Shown here piece after piece: positions 34,101-45,620 of a stretch of 64,000 nt of DNA; position 1 is the first letter of the stretch, and every line of letters begins with the position of its first letter. The stretch covers positions 1,922,001 to 1,986,000 of the forward strand of contig NW_025408675.1 of the NCBI RefSeq assembly GCF_020360975.1, given 5' to 3'. Position numbers and translations under genes: made by a program. This DNA is from Hirsutella rhossiliensis. Lineage: Eukaryota; Ascomycota; Sordariomycetes; Hypocreales; Ophiocordycipitaceae. The notes under the pieces are model-generated. The model ran no database searches. It saw only the letters and a program-made list of their open reading frames with translations, and was not told the DNA's origin.

Positions 34101-36000
34101 TAGGAAAGGCACCTCTCTCGAAGGATTACCTAGCTGCCTTTTTATCCCTACATCGAGAAGTAAAGGAAGATATAGGGCCCGATATAAATACTAAAGAAGA
34201 CTAACCTCTCCCTTATTTCGATCGTTTTTCCGACTTCTACTTAACGCTAATAGAAGATAGTTCCTATAGAGCGTTTATAGTAGGCCGGCTTTTTAAGCCT
34301 CTATTAGCAAGGAAGGTATATAAAAGAGACCTCCCGGACCTACTAGTAAACTAAAAGCAGCTAGAAAAACACCCCTTTAGAGACTAGTTTTTCTAGGCCT
34401 AGAAAGACTACCTAGCCTTATACGAGGAGATAGGGTCTTTCGAAGAGGTCCTTAAGGAAAAGGCAAGAGGAAAATAGGTCCTTAGCTATAAGTAGGTCTT
34501 TATCTATAAGACTAATAAACATAGCTTCCTTTAAAAGTATAAAGCCCGGCTAGTTATCTATAGGAATTAATAGGAAAAGGGGGATCTACCTACTAGGGCA
34601 ACTACCCTAGTAGGGATATCTTTTCGGACCCTTATAGCTATAGTAGTAGAATTCGACCTCGAGCTTAATTAGATAGATATAGTTAACGCCTTCGTTAACT
34701 GCCCTCTTAAGGAAGAAGAAGTTATCTATATACGAATTCCTCTTAGTTTCTAATAACTAGGAAAGGTTCTATAGCTTAGGAAAGCTCTATAAGGACTACG
34801 AAGATTACCCCTTCTTTAGTAATAGCATTTAATAGGTTCCCTTAAAGCCTTAAGCTTTACGAAAGTCCCTTAGGAACCGTGTATAATATAGAAGGGTAAA
34901 ATCACGGTCTTCTTCTACGTCGACGATATTATCTAAGCCTACCTAAAAGAGGAAGAAGCTGCTACTAGGGAGGCTATACGAGGCCTATAATAAAGGTATA
35001 AGATAACTAGGCTAGGGGAGCTAAAGTAGTTCCTAGGGATACGAATCCTTTGGAATAGGTCCTAATAGACTATCTAGCTTACCTAAGACGCCTATATTAA
35101 TAAGGTCGCTTATAAATTCCTCCTTAATTCCCTCGATAAGAAGCTTCCCTCTACGCCTATATTAGACGAAGAGCTTTTACCTAATCCGTCCTTTTAAGCT
35201 AGGGAGTAAGAGAAACACTAATATTAATAGAAGGTAGGCTCCTTGCTTTTTTTTAGCTATTTCTACTAGACCGGATATCTCTTTTACGGTCTCCCGGCTA
35301 GCTAGGTATAACTAGAATCCTAGCCCTAGGCATTAAGAAGTAGTAGATAGAGCTATCCTTTATCTTTATTTAACGAGATTATATAGTCTGCGCTTAGGAG
35401 GGCAGGGAAGGAAATAAGCTACCGAAATCTTCCTTTATTCAAGCGATTCGTCCTTTACGGATAATTTATTAGATAGAAAGAGCTTATAAGGGTATATTAT
35501 ATCCCTTTTTAAAGGAACTATTACTTAGAGAGCTTCGAAATAAGCTACCGTTATAACTTTAAGTACGGAGGCAGAGCTATTAGCTCTTTTAGAAGCGTTA
35601 AAAGAAGCGATTTTCCTTAGCTAGCTACTAATATCTTTACGACTGCAAATTCTATCCCTATTAGCTATAGAATGCGATAATATATAGACTATACGGATTC
35701 TTATAGAGGAAAATAGCAAGCTATCGCCCTAGCTACGGTATATCGATATCTACTAGCATTAGTTACGCTAAGAGGTCTAAAGGGGACTTATTTCCGTCCG
35801 TTAGGTTTTAATAGTATCGATAAAAGCTAACGGTCTTACGAAGCCCTTACCGAAGTAGAAGCTAGCTATCTTTTTATAGTAAATTAGGCTAGAAGACGTT
35901 CGAGAAAAGCTATCCTTAGAAGCCCGCCTTAAGAGTCTACGAGAGGAGCTAATAGCACGTAGGAGGAAGGAGACGTCTATAGCTAAAGAGAGGAATTAAG
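31105..36000 (+). pseudogene. copia-1 gag-pol polyprotein (Gag, protease, integrase, RT, RNase H), stopped by RIP
   Basis: A frame can be followed from Gag into pol, interrupted mainly by TAA/TAG at former Gln/Trp codons; start and end are approximate. Gag (31,105-31,740) is followed by an Ala/Pro-rich linker (31,750-31,945). A zinc knuckle follows at about 32,116-32,160 (one Cys kept, others Tyr). The protease motif NSGAS (from DSGAS) is at about 32,435-32,455. The pre-integrase HARL and CEYYG motifs lie at 32,880-33,000. Integrase core: VDxTDVSRD at about 33,064-33,090 and MFIIDAF at about 33,113-33,135. RT: KARLV at about 34,540, DIVNAFVNCPL at about 34,678-34,712, and an intact catalytic YVDD at about 34,912-34,927. 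RNase H follows near 35,500-35,800. Confidence 0.88.
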
Positions 36001-36262
36001 ACTTATCCTAGAGGAGGGCCCCTAGCTTAATTAGAACTTATTCTTCTTAAAGGCCCCCTTTTTAGGGACTTATCCTTAGAGAAGCCCCCCTTTCTTATAG
36101 GACTTAATTTCCTCCTTAAGGCCCCTTTTCCTAAAGTAGGTCTAAAAGAGCCCGGGGCTAAAACCCGGATTTCTCGAGTAAGGGATAAGTATAGACTAAG
36201 ACCTCCTCTATACGCTTACTAGCCTAGGTATTTAGCTTTACCCTTTCTATAAGGGCAGGCTA

Positions 36263-36276
36263 TAGCTAAGGGGGTG
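36263..36276 (+). other. copia-1 polypurine tract
   Basis: AGCTAAGGGGGTG lies directly 5' of the right LTR, where second-strand synthesis is primed. The same AAGGGGGTR motif precedes the LTR in both TRIMs. Confidence 0.75.
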
Positions 36277-36753
36277 TGTCGCGAAGCGTGGCCTAATTTC
36301 GTAGTTCTTAGAGATATCCCTTAGCACGAGGGACCTAGGAAGCTAAAAAATAGGTTTTAAGGAAGGAGCTAAAAGAAGGTATAGAGAGGAGGGTAGGGGT
36401 AAGAGGGGAAGTAAAAGTAGCGATGGCTTCCTATAGAGGTAGCGAAAGATACGACGGATATGCCGGTAACGGCTAGAAAGGAGGGGAAAACCTAGTAAAA
36501 AGCTCGGTAGTCGAAAGGATATTAGTAGCTTCTTTAAGTAGGATCTTCTTTATTAATCGAGATACTAAACGGGTATAAAGAGGGGCGTTAGATAGAGGAA
36601 AGAAGGATAATTAAGGCAATATAATAATTACTCCCCTACCGTAATTGCTACTCCTATAAGAATTAAATCTCTCTGCCCTACCTATCCGACCCCTTACTTT
36701 TAATTTCACCTTTATATATTTTATATATACTTCTTATATCTCTCTCCGCGAGA
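36277..36753 (+). repeat. copia-1 right LTR
   Basis: 477 bp; starts with an intact TGTCGCG, where the left LTR has TATCGCG. Followed by the second ATATT. Confidence 0.95.
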
Positions 36754-36758
36754 ATATT

Positions 36759-39332
36759 CCTAGGGGAGATCTCTATAAAATATCTATATAATCTACTTAG
36801 TTATTATTTCTAGGATTTCTAAGTAATTTCCTAGAGTTTACTTAGTAGCTTTTAAGTTTCTTTTTTTATAAGGAGCTTTAAGGAGTTAAGGGTAACTTCC
36901 TTAAAAGAAGTAAATATTATTATAAGTACTTAGATTATTAACTATAAGGTATCTTATAATAAATACTTAGGGTAAAAGAATTAATTAATATCCTTATTAG
37001 TCTCTTATAGTATTTAATTAAGAGTCGCGCTAATATAGAATTATAGTAAAGTTATATAGATTTCTAAGGTTAGTATAAAGGATAACTTATATCTTATTTA
37101 GAACGTAACTTAATATAATTAATACTAAGGGTATAAGGTAGCTAAGCTAAGAGTAAAATACTATTAAAACTAAGGGCTCTAAGTAGCTAAACTAAGGTAA
37201 TAAATAAGTAGGGCTAAGGGCGTAGTATAGCTAAGCTAGGGAAAACTAGTTATAACTAAGGGCGCTTTATAGCTAAGCTAGTAAAAAAATATATAAGACT
37301 AAGGATATAATAAGGCTAAGCTAGTAACCGACTATCTTACGCTATAAGGGTAAAGGTAAGGTAAGGATTTTTTTATTAGTTCCTTAAAGCTTACTAGTAT
37401 ATTAGCTAAGGTATCTTATATATCAAAGGCTTTATAGATAGGTACGCTATAGGTATTATTTAAGGCCGGTTTTATTAAGAGTATTATAGCTAGTCTATTA
37501 TAAGAAGCTAGAATTTAATTATAGATTACTATTACTAGTACTTATATAGTTAGGCCTAAGTTCTAGAACCTACCTAAGTATATATTAGTAAACTTTTAGT
37601 TTAATAAGTTAAAATAAGCTATTATATTAGCTATATAAAAGCGGGCCGCTACTAGCGTATATAAAGGGCTAATATAAGTAGCTCTTTAGTATACTATAGT
37701 AAGCTTAAGTAAGTTATTTAAAAGGTAAGCGGTAAAAGTAAACTAATAAATAAAGCTAGTAGGTACTTTAGTAAGAGCGGTATACTAGCTAAGTAAGAGG
37801 TTAGCGTTAGCCTCCTTATAAATAGTAGTAAATAGATTTACTTAAATTATAGCTATATTTAAGGCTTTATAAACTAATACTTTTAACTTAGAGTAAATAA
37901 TACTTATATAGCTATTTATATCGCTTAGGTTATTATAGTATATTATAAAAAGTATAATAGGAAATAGTTTAGGTTTTCTATAGCTTAGAACCTAGAAAGA
38001 GTTAATCTTTTATTAAACTAGTATTAAGGCCTATTCCTTAGTAAATAGGTTAGCTTACTTAAAGGGAGTAAAGGGTAAGGCCGCGGCGGCGGCGAGTAAG
38101 CGTTTAGTAAATAAGTTTATTAATAGCTCGTTAAAAGTAAAATCCTTTAGTTTTAGCTAGCGTATACTTAAAGCTTTCTTTAAACTTATAGGTTCTTAAT
38201 ATACTAATAGCCTTATACTCTTTTATAGTAGCGGCTTTAAATATCTTTAAATAAGTAAGGAAGTACTTTATACTAATAATAGTAGCAACGATCTTAAGTA
38301 TCTTAGTATCTATAAAAGCAAGCTATTTAAATAAGAGCTTATTAATAACGTTAGCTAAGATAGTAGTAATTTATAAGGTTCTAAGAGCGCTAGTTATTAT
38401 CTTAGTTTTATTAGGAAAGATAGCTTTATTTAGGTCGCGTAGTAATAAAGAAAGAAGCTTATCTTTATTAGATAATAAGATAAACTACTTATAAGCGTTA
38501 TAAAGGGTACTAAGTGTTTTCCTTATAATACTTAAAACTAAGGGTAGTAAGTTACTAAATAAATTACTAGAGCTTAATAGTAATAAGATATAGTTATTAA
38601 AGTAAATATATAAAGAAGTACTAAGATTAAAGTAATAAGAAGCGCTAACTTACTATAGTTAGATAGTTAATTTTATATTCTTATTAGTTTAAGTAGTTAT
38701 AAGAGTTATAGTAGTATTATAATAAGTAGTAGCGCTATAAAGTATAAAGAAGTATAGCTAGTTATATTTATATAAGTTATAGGCTTTAAATAAAGAAAGA
38801 AATAAAGGGGTATAATATATATTATTTTCTACTAAGCTTATATTAAGATTATATCCTTCTTTAATAAGGAGGATATAGTAGTTAATATATAAGCTATAAT
38901 TATCTTATTTCTACTTAGTAAATATAGCTATATTAAACTTAAGGTTATAAAGGAGCTTTACTTTATTTTTATATAATTAAACTACTTAGCGGAAGCCCTT
39001 AAGGCTTAAGCGCGGTAGTCGGCGGTAGATTTAGTTAAAGAAATACTACTAAAATACTAAGTCCTTACTATAATACTTATAGCCTTAAATAATAGGAACC
39101 TTAAATATAAGTATAAGAGGGGCGCGGTTTAATATAGAAAAGGAAGCGTAAAAAGATATAGAAATCGGTTTCTTAAAATAAAATTATATATAAGTACTAA
39201 AATATAAAATTAAATTACCGTTTACTATAAGCAGCCTATTAATACTTATTAGCTAGTTAACCTATCCTTAGACTTTTAAGAGAATAAATAGTAATAGCGC
39301 GTATAATATACTATTATTTCTCCCTTAGCTAT
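36759..39332 (-). mobile_element. Outer gypsy-2: rest of 3' LTR (to 36,961) and extra-ORF region
   Basis: Reverse complement of about 56,020-58,620. It contains most of the family's extra ORF (about 37,310-38,990) and is cut at 39,332 by copia-2. Confidence 0.88.
37310..38990 (-). pseudogene. gypsy-2 extra ORF, copy in outer element
   Basis: Reverse-complement homologue of the ORF at 56,370-58,060. RIP-mutated. See that entry for description. Confidence 0.5.
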
Positions 39333-40028
39333 TATAAGAAGGTATAAGTAATAAGCGTAGAATTAGGTAATCGATAATATAAGCGGAAAGATTAGTCGAA
39401 GGAGTATAGGGTAGGATTTCGTCCGGAATTTATAACGAGTATATAAGGGGCGAAATAATATATTAAAAGAATAGCGTTATAAAGGATACTTATAAACTTA
39501 CTTATTCTATCTACTACTCTTAGGGAAATCCTTTGTCTTTTATAGACTATTGCTAGCCTACTAGTAGACTAATTAGTTAGCTTTCTAGTATATTCTATAG
39601 TGCTTAAAAAGTTCTATCTATAGTATATCTTCCTAACTTAATAGGTAGTCTAATTATAATATAATAGTTAACGTAAGACTATAGGTTCTAGTATAAGTAG
39701 TAGATTTAACTAGAATGTTCTATGCCCTACCTATTCTTATATCGCGGATATCTTTAGAACCGCTAGGCTAAAATAGGTAATAGGGTATCCGTTCTACTCG
39801 TAATTAACTTATGCATTTTATATATATTTTATCTTATTAGGATAGGCTTATCTTAACCCGCTTTTCCTAAAGGAAGGTATAGATATTTAGTAGAGGTCTT
39901 TATCTTTAATAGTTATTCCCTTAAACTATATTATAGAGCTTCTTTTTACTAGCTTATTTTATAGAGCCTCCCTATACCTATTATTTCTTTATACTAGTAA
40001 AATAAGAATATAAGGGTATATTCTTATA
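39333..40028 (-). repeat. copia-2 LTR (3' LTR in element orientation)
   Basis: 696 bp; keeps more CG/TG sites than the other LTR. Confidence 0.9.
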
Positions 40029-40099
40029 GCCTCCCTTAAAAAGTACTAAGTAAATAGTACTCTTTACTAGTTATTTCTTTTATAGTAGAATTATCCTTA

Positions 40100-43000
40100 T
40101 TAAGAATAAGGTATATAATAGAAATATAAGGGAAAATTTTAAAACCCTTTCTAAGAAAAACCTTAGTAGGAAAATCCTAGTTATAATTATAATTTTTTCT
40201 CTTCTTTTTAGGTAAATCTTTATAAGGAAAAAGCCTTATAAAGTTATTATAGGAAACCTTTAATAAGGAAAACCCCTATTTTTTATAAGTTGTTTTTTAC
40301 TAATAGGAAACCTTTTTAAAGGAAAAAACCTATTAGTTATATATAAAGGAAAAGCTAAGAAAGTAAAAGACAGCTAAAAACCCTTTATTAAAGGGATATA
40401 AGCTTTTCTTTTTAAGTCTCTTTTAATTCCCTAAGGGAAAGAAGCTCTTAAAACTTAAAGAATTTTTCTTTTCTTAGTTCCTTAGTAAATATATCGGTAA
40501 TATTATCTTCGGATTTAATATAGAAAATCCGGATCTTCTTTTCCCTAATACTTTCTTAGGTATAGAAGTAAGTAATATCTATATACTTTATCTTTTTATA
40601 AAATTCCGGATTTTTAGCTAATTTAATAGCTACCTCGTTATCCGTTAAGATAAGAGGTATAGTATTAGGAAATCTAATAAATAAGCTATTATTTATAGAA
40701 TAAAATAGCCGATTTAGATATAAAGCTTTTTTATTAGCCTCCCTAAGGGCAATAAACTTAGCTTTATAGGTTAATACGGCTATAGACTTTTACTTTTAGC
40801 TAGCCTAACTTATAATATTTTTATAAATATAGAAATAATATCTAGAAACGGATTTTCTATCTATAAGGTTAGACGCCTAGCTAGCGTCGGAATAACCTTT
40901 TATAAAATTATAAGTATAAGGGATATTATAGTAATAAATTATCCCTAGGTTATAGTATTTATTTAAATACTTCTAGATAGTATTTAACTCTTTAAAATAT
41001 ATATTATTTAGTTTAAAAGTAAATCTAGTATAGGAAATAATAGTATATAAAATGTCTAGCTTACATATTATAGCTAGATATAATAGAGCCCTTATTTCCC
41101 TTTAGTAAATAAGGATTTCTTTTTATAAAGGTATTATAGTAGCCTTTTTAAGTTTTACTCCTACTATAGTAGGCGTATTAAAAGTCCCTAAGTCTTCTTT
41201 ATTATATTCTTATATTTTATTATAAGTATATTTCTCCTAGAATATAAATATCTCCTTTTTACTTTAGTTTATAATTATATATATTCCTAAGAAGTCTTTT
41301 AGTTCGCTTAAAGGCTAAACCTTTATATAATCTACTACTTTTTTAAGTAGACTATTTATTATACCTTTATTAGGCCCTATTATTAGGAGGTTATCTACGT
41401 AGATTATTATTATAATTTTATATTACGTATTTATAAATACCCCTTTATTTATAAGAAGGGCCGAAAATCCTATCTTAGCTAATATAAAGCTAAGATAGTT
41501 ATACTAAAGCTTTAGGCTTTATTTAAGGCCGTATAATACTTTCTTTAATTTTACTACTAGCCTTTTCTTTTTATATAGCTCTAGAAACTATAAATAGCTA
41601 ATATTATACTTATACTAGTTTTTATTAAACTAGTCTTTAAGTATTAGCTCTTTATACCCTATAAGGATTTTTATATAAATATCTATATCTATTTCGGTAT
41701 ATATAAAGGTATTTTTTATATTATATTATAGTAGAGTATAATTATTAAAAATAGCTATTATAAGTAGCATTCTAATAGATTTAGGTCTTACTATCGTAGA
41801 AAAGGTTTCTAAATAATCTAGGCTATAGACCTAATTAAATCCTTATACTACGTAGCGGGCTTTATATTTAATAATATTATTATTATTATCCCGCTTTATT
41901 TTATAGACTTAACGGCCGCCTAGGGCCTCCCTATTACTAGGAAGAGGCTTTAATTCCTAGGTATTTTAGTTTAAGAGCTCTTCTATTTCTAGAAATATAG
42001 CTCCTTTCTATTCTATAGCTTCTAAGCTATTTATAGCCTATTTAAATGTTTTAGGCTCTATAGGATCCTTATTTTCTAGTAAAGATAGAATAATCTCTTT
42101 ACTTTTACTATTTAATATAGTATTTATTTCGGGGTATACGATATAGTCTTTATAAAATCCGTTTAGCTTCTTAAGTATATTAATACGGATTTTTAAATCC
42201 TTATTTAATCCCTTTTCTAAAAAAGGATTATTTCCCTTTTTTATAAAAGGGTTATCTTCCTTTTCTATAAAAGGGTTATTTTCCTACTTTATAAGAGGGT
42301 TATCTTCCTTCTCTATAAAAGCGTTATTTTTCTCTTCTTTTAAAGGAAAGTTATTACCTTCTTTATATATAGGTTCCCTTTATAAATAATTATCCGGGAC
42401 CTTATTTATAAAAGGTAAGGTATTAAAATCGAAGTCCTTAAGGTCTTCTTCTTTTTAATTTTCTATAAATTTATTTTCTAGGATAATAATATCTCTAGAA
42501 ATTATTACCTTTCTTTTTAAAAAGTTATATATTTTATAAGTACTTTTAGTATAGCCTATAGTAATACCCTTATAAGCTCTTATTTCTAGTTTATTTAAAG
42601 GGTCTTTATTTTTATAATAAATAGTACTTCCGAAGGTCTTAATTTTCTCTAAGTCTTTTAAGGCTAGAGATTTATTTTCCTTTTTTTCTATAGGAGTTTA
42701 GAAGCCTATTTATAAGTAAGGGGTCCTATTATATAAATAGGCTGCTATTAAAATAGCTTCTCTCTATAGATATTTATATAGTTTTGCCGTAAATAAAATA
42801 GCTCGGACTTTATTTAAAATAGTCCTATTAATCCTCTCTATTACTCTATTTAATTTAAGAGTCCTAGGAGGGCTAGTATAATATTTAATTCCCTTTCTTA
42901 AGTAGTAAGGTTTTATTTTATATAGGAATTCTTTTACGTTATCCGAAAAGACTTCTTTTATAGTAATATTATCCCGGTTATTTTTAACTAAGGCTTTATA

Positions 43001-44850
43001 TTCTAAGAATTTATCTAGGGCTTCTACCTTAGACTTTATTAAAGATATTTCTAAATATCTTATCCCTATATCTAAAAAGGATATAAAGGAGGTATATTTA
43101 TTACAAGTAGGGGTCCTTATAAGGCCTTAAATATTAATAGCAACTCTATTAAGGTAATTATATACCTTATTAGATAGGGATTTATTCCTTTTATTAGTTG
43201 CCTTTACTTTAATATAAGCCTTATATTCTTTTATTTTTATAATATCCTTCTTAAGGATAGTTATATCTTTATTATATCTTTTAAAGGTTTCTAGTAAGCC
43301 TTTAAAACTTATATATCCTAGCCTTAAATACTATAAATAAAAGTTAAGGTCCTTTATATTATTCCTTATATTATTAATATTATATAGGAATGTCTTCTTC
43401 TTTAAGAAAGGAATTTCTAAAGAAAAGATATAAAGGTTATCTTACTATTTTCCTTTAGATATAATATTAGCTTAGTTATCTAGTAGGAGAATTTCCTTGC
43501 TATTAATAAAGGCATAAGTATTTTTAAAATACGATTAGCTTATAATATTTACCTTTAATTTAAGTATAAAAAGGCAGTTTCTTAAGATAAATAGCTTTTT
43601 ATTATTCGGAAATCTAAAAAGAAGATCTCTATAGTATTTAATAACTATATAGGATGCCTTTCCCTAATTAACCTTAGTAAAGATAGTTCGAAAATTAATA
43701 AGGAATTTCTTTTCCGATACTATATACCTAGTAGTACTAGTATCGTATATAAAATTATAGAAGTTTCTAGTTTCTAAGGTTTTATAATAGATTTCCTTTT
43801 CTTTTACCTTATATATAAGGTCTTTAATTTAAGAGGAATTTTAAGGTCCTATTTACCTATTATTAAATATAGCTTTTTTAAGGATATTCGAAGAGATATA
43901 TACCTTTGCTTCTTCTTTAGAGCTTTTATAACCTCTAAGGGTAAGAGGAGGAATAGAAAAATCGATTTCCGGTTCTTTATCTATTTAATTATCGATTTTT
44001 ATTTTTTCTACTTTTAATATATATAAAGAAGAGGGTTTTTTCGTCTTCTTATCGACGTAAGAGTCTAATTTAATAGGATTTCCTTCTATAGAAGGTTTTC
44101 TAGGCTTCTTAAAAGGTATTCCTTTATTTTAATTTTTTAATTTTTTAGAAAAGCCTTTAAGGGCCTTTTCTAGGTAAAGATAGTAGTAATCTTTAACTAG
44201 ATGCCCTTTCTTCTTATAGTAAGTATATTATAATATAACTTTTATCTTTCTCTAGGGCTTTTTAGTAAAGAAAGCCTACTTAAGGGGATTTTCTAGAGAC
44301 TTAGTTCTCTTAAATTCGTCTATAAGACTACTAGAGAGAGACTCTAGATTAAAAGCCTCTAAGTTATTTCGAAGAGCTTACGTTATATTAGTTATATAGC
44401 TAGAAAACGAGCCTAAAAGGTTATTTAAAATCTAAGCTATAATAACTACTTCTAGAATTATAATATTCCATGCTTTTAGCTCCTTAAATACCTCTTTTAC
44501 CTTATTTAGGTAGCCTTCTAAGGATTCGAAATCCCTTACTAAAGTATTAAAAAGCTCCTTTATAAGTAGGTAATTTAAAGTAAAGGAAATAGGGTTATAT
44601 AGGTTTTTTAACCTATCCTACGCCTCTTTAGTATTTATTATATACTTTATTTAAGTTAAAGGACTATCTTTAATATAAAGAAAAATTAAAGTAAGTGCTT
44701 CTTTTATCTTTAAGTAATTTTCTTACTATATAGTAGTAGAAAGCTTCTCCCTAACTAAAAGAGCCTATATTTAAATAGCCTAGAAGGTATAGTTAGAACT
44801 ACCCTTAAGTTTAGTAAATTTAAACTTATCCCTAGAGCCTATTTTAGATA
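40100..44850 (-). pseudogene. copia-2 gag-pol polyprotein, stopped by RIP
   Basis: Minus-strand coding region with approximate ends. Gag lies at the high-coordinate end. A CCHC zinc knuckle is readable at about 44,190-44,240 (YTYYKKKGHL, two Cys now Tyr, His kept). Integrase should lie at about 43,700-42,700. The RT box YVDN, from YVDD, is at about 41,392-41,412. RNase H is near the low end. The order fits Ty1/copia. Frames can be followed only in parts because RIP is heavy and T-rich runs are frequent, so domain limits are tentative. Confidence 0.75.
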
Positions 44851-44910
44851 ATTCGAGGTCGTATAGTTAGTATTAGAATTTCGAAGTTATTACCTAACTT
44901 ATAAAGAAGC

Positions 44911-44922
44911 CGGGCTTATAAC
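44911..44922 (-). other. copia-2 primer-binding site
   Basis: Complement reads GTTATAAGCCCG, the same motif as copia-1 and the TRIMs. Fits priming by the anticodon region of initiator tRNA-Met. Confidence 0.6.
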
Positions 44923-44923
44923 C

Positions 44924-45620
44924 TATAAGAAGGTATAAGTAATAAGCGTAGAATTAGGTAATCGATAACGTAAGCGGAAAGATCGGTCGAAGGAGTATAG
45001 GGTAGGATTTCGTTTAGAATTTATAACGAGTATATAAGGGGCTAAATAATATATTAAAAGAATAGCGTTATAAAAGATACTTATAAACTTACTTATCTTA
45101 TTTACTACTCTTAGGGAAATCCTTTATTTTTTATAGACTATTACTCGCTTACTAGTAGACTAATTAGTTAGCTTTCTAATATACTCTATAGTACTTAAAA
45201 TACTCTATTTATAGTATATCTTCCTAACTTAGTAGGTGGTTTAATTATAATATAATAGTTAACGTAAGACTATAGGTTCTAGTATAAGTAGTAGATTTAA
45301 CTAGAATGTTCTATGCCCTACCTATTCTTATATCGCGGATATCTTTAGAACCGCTAAGCTAAAATAAGTAATAAGGTATTTATTCTACTTATAATTAACT
45401 TATATATTTTATATATATTTCTATTTATTAGGATAGGCTTATCTTAACCTACTTTTCCTAAAAGAAGGTATAGATATCTAGTAGAGGTCTTTTATCTTTA
45501 AGGGTTATTCCCTTAAACTATATTATAAAGCCTCCTTTTAGTAGCTTATTTTATAAAGCCTCCCTATACCTATTATTTCTTTATAATAGTAAAATAAGAA
45601 TATAAGGGTATATTCTTATA
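44924..45620 (-). repeat. copia-2 LTR (5' LTR in element orientation)
   Basis: 697 bp. Compared with 39,333-40,028 it has lost additional CG sites (CGTCCGG against CGTTTAG). Confidence 0.9.

Larger units (their letters stand above)
30414..36753 (+). mobile_element. copia-1: full-length Ty1/copia LTR retrotransposon, RIP-mutated
   Basis: 6,340 bp with two 477-bp LTRs (30,414-30,890 and 36,277-36,753), ends TRTCGCG and CGCGAGA, and target duplication ATATT at 30,409-30,413 and 36,754-36,758. The site falls in a gypsy-2 LTR whose uninterrupted form is seen near 48,895-48,910. A primer-binding site follows the left LTR and a purine tract (AGCTAAGGGGGTG) precedes the right LTR. Internal order is Gag, protease, integrase, RT, RNase H, the Ty1/copia order. 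RIP damage is milder than in the surrounding gypsy-2. Confidence 0.95.
39333..45620 (-). mobile_element. copia-2: full-length Ty1/copia LTR retrotransposon, minus strand, RIP-mutated
   Basis: About 6.29 kb with LTRs at 39,333-40,028 (696 bp) and 44,924-45,620 (697 bp), ends TATAAGAA and TTCTTATA (decayed TGTAAGAA/TTCTTACA). On the minus strand the primer-binding site GTTATAAGCCCG lies one base inside the 5' LTR (44,911-44,922), and a purine tract AAGGGAGGC lies at 40,029-40,043. A 5-bp target duplication is not evident: the flanks join directly to give the empty gypsy-2 sequence. It is a different family from copia-1. Confidence 0.9.
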
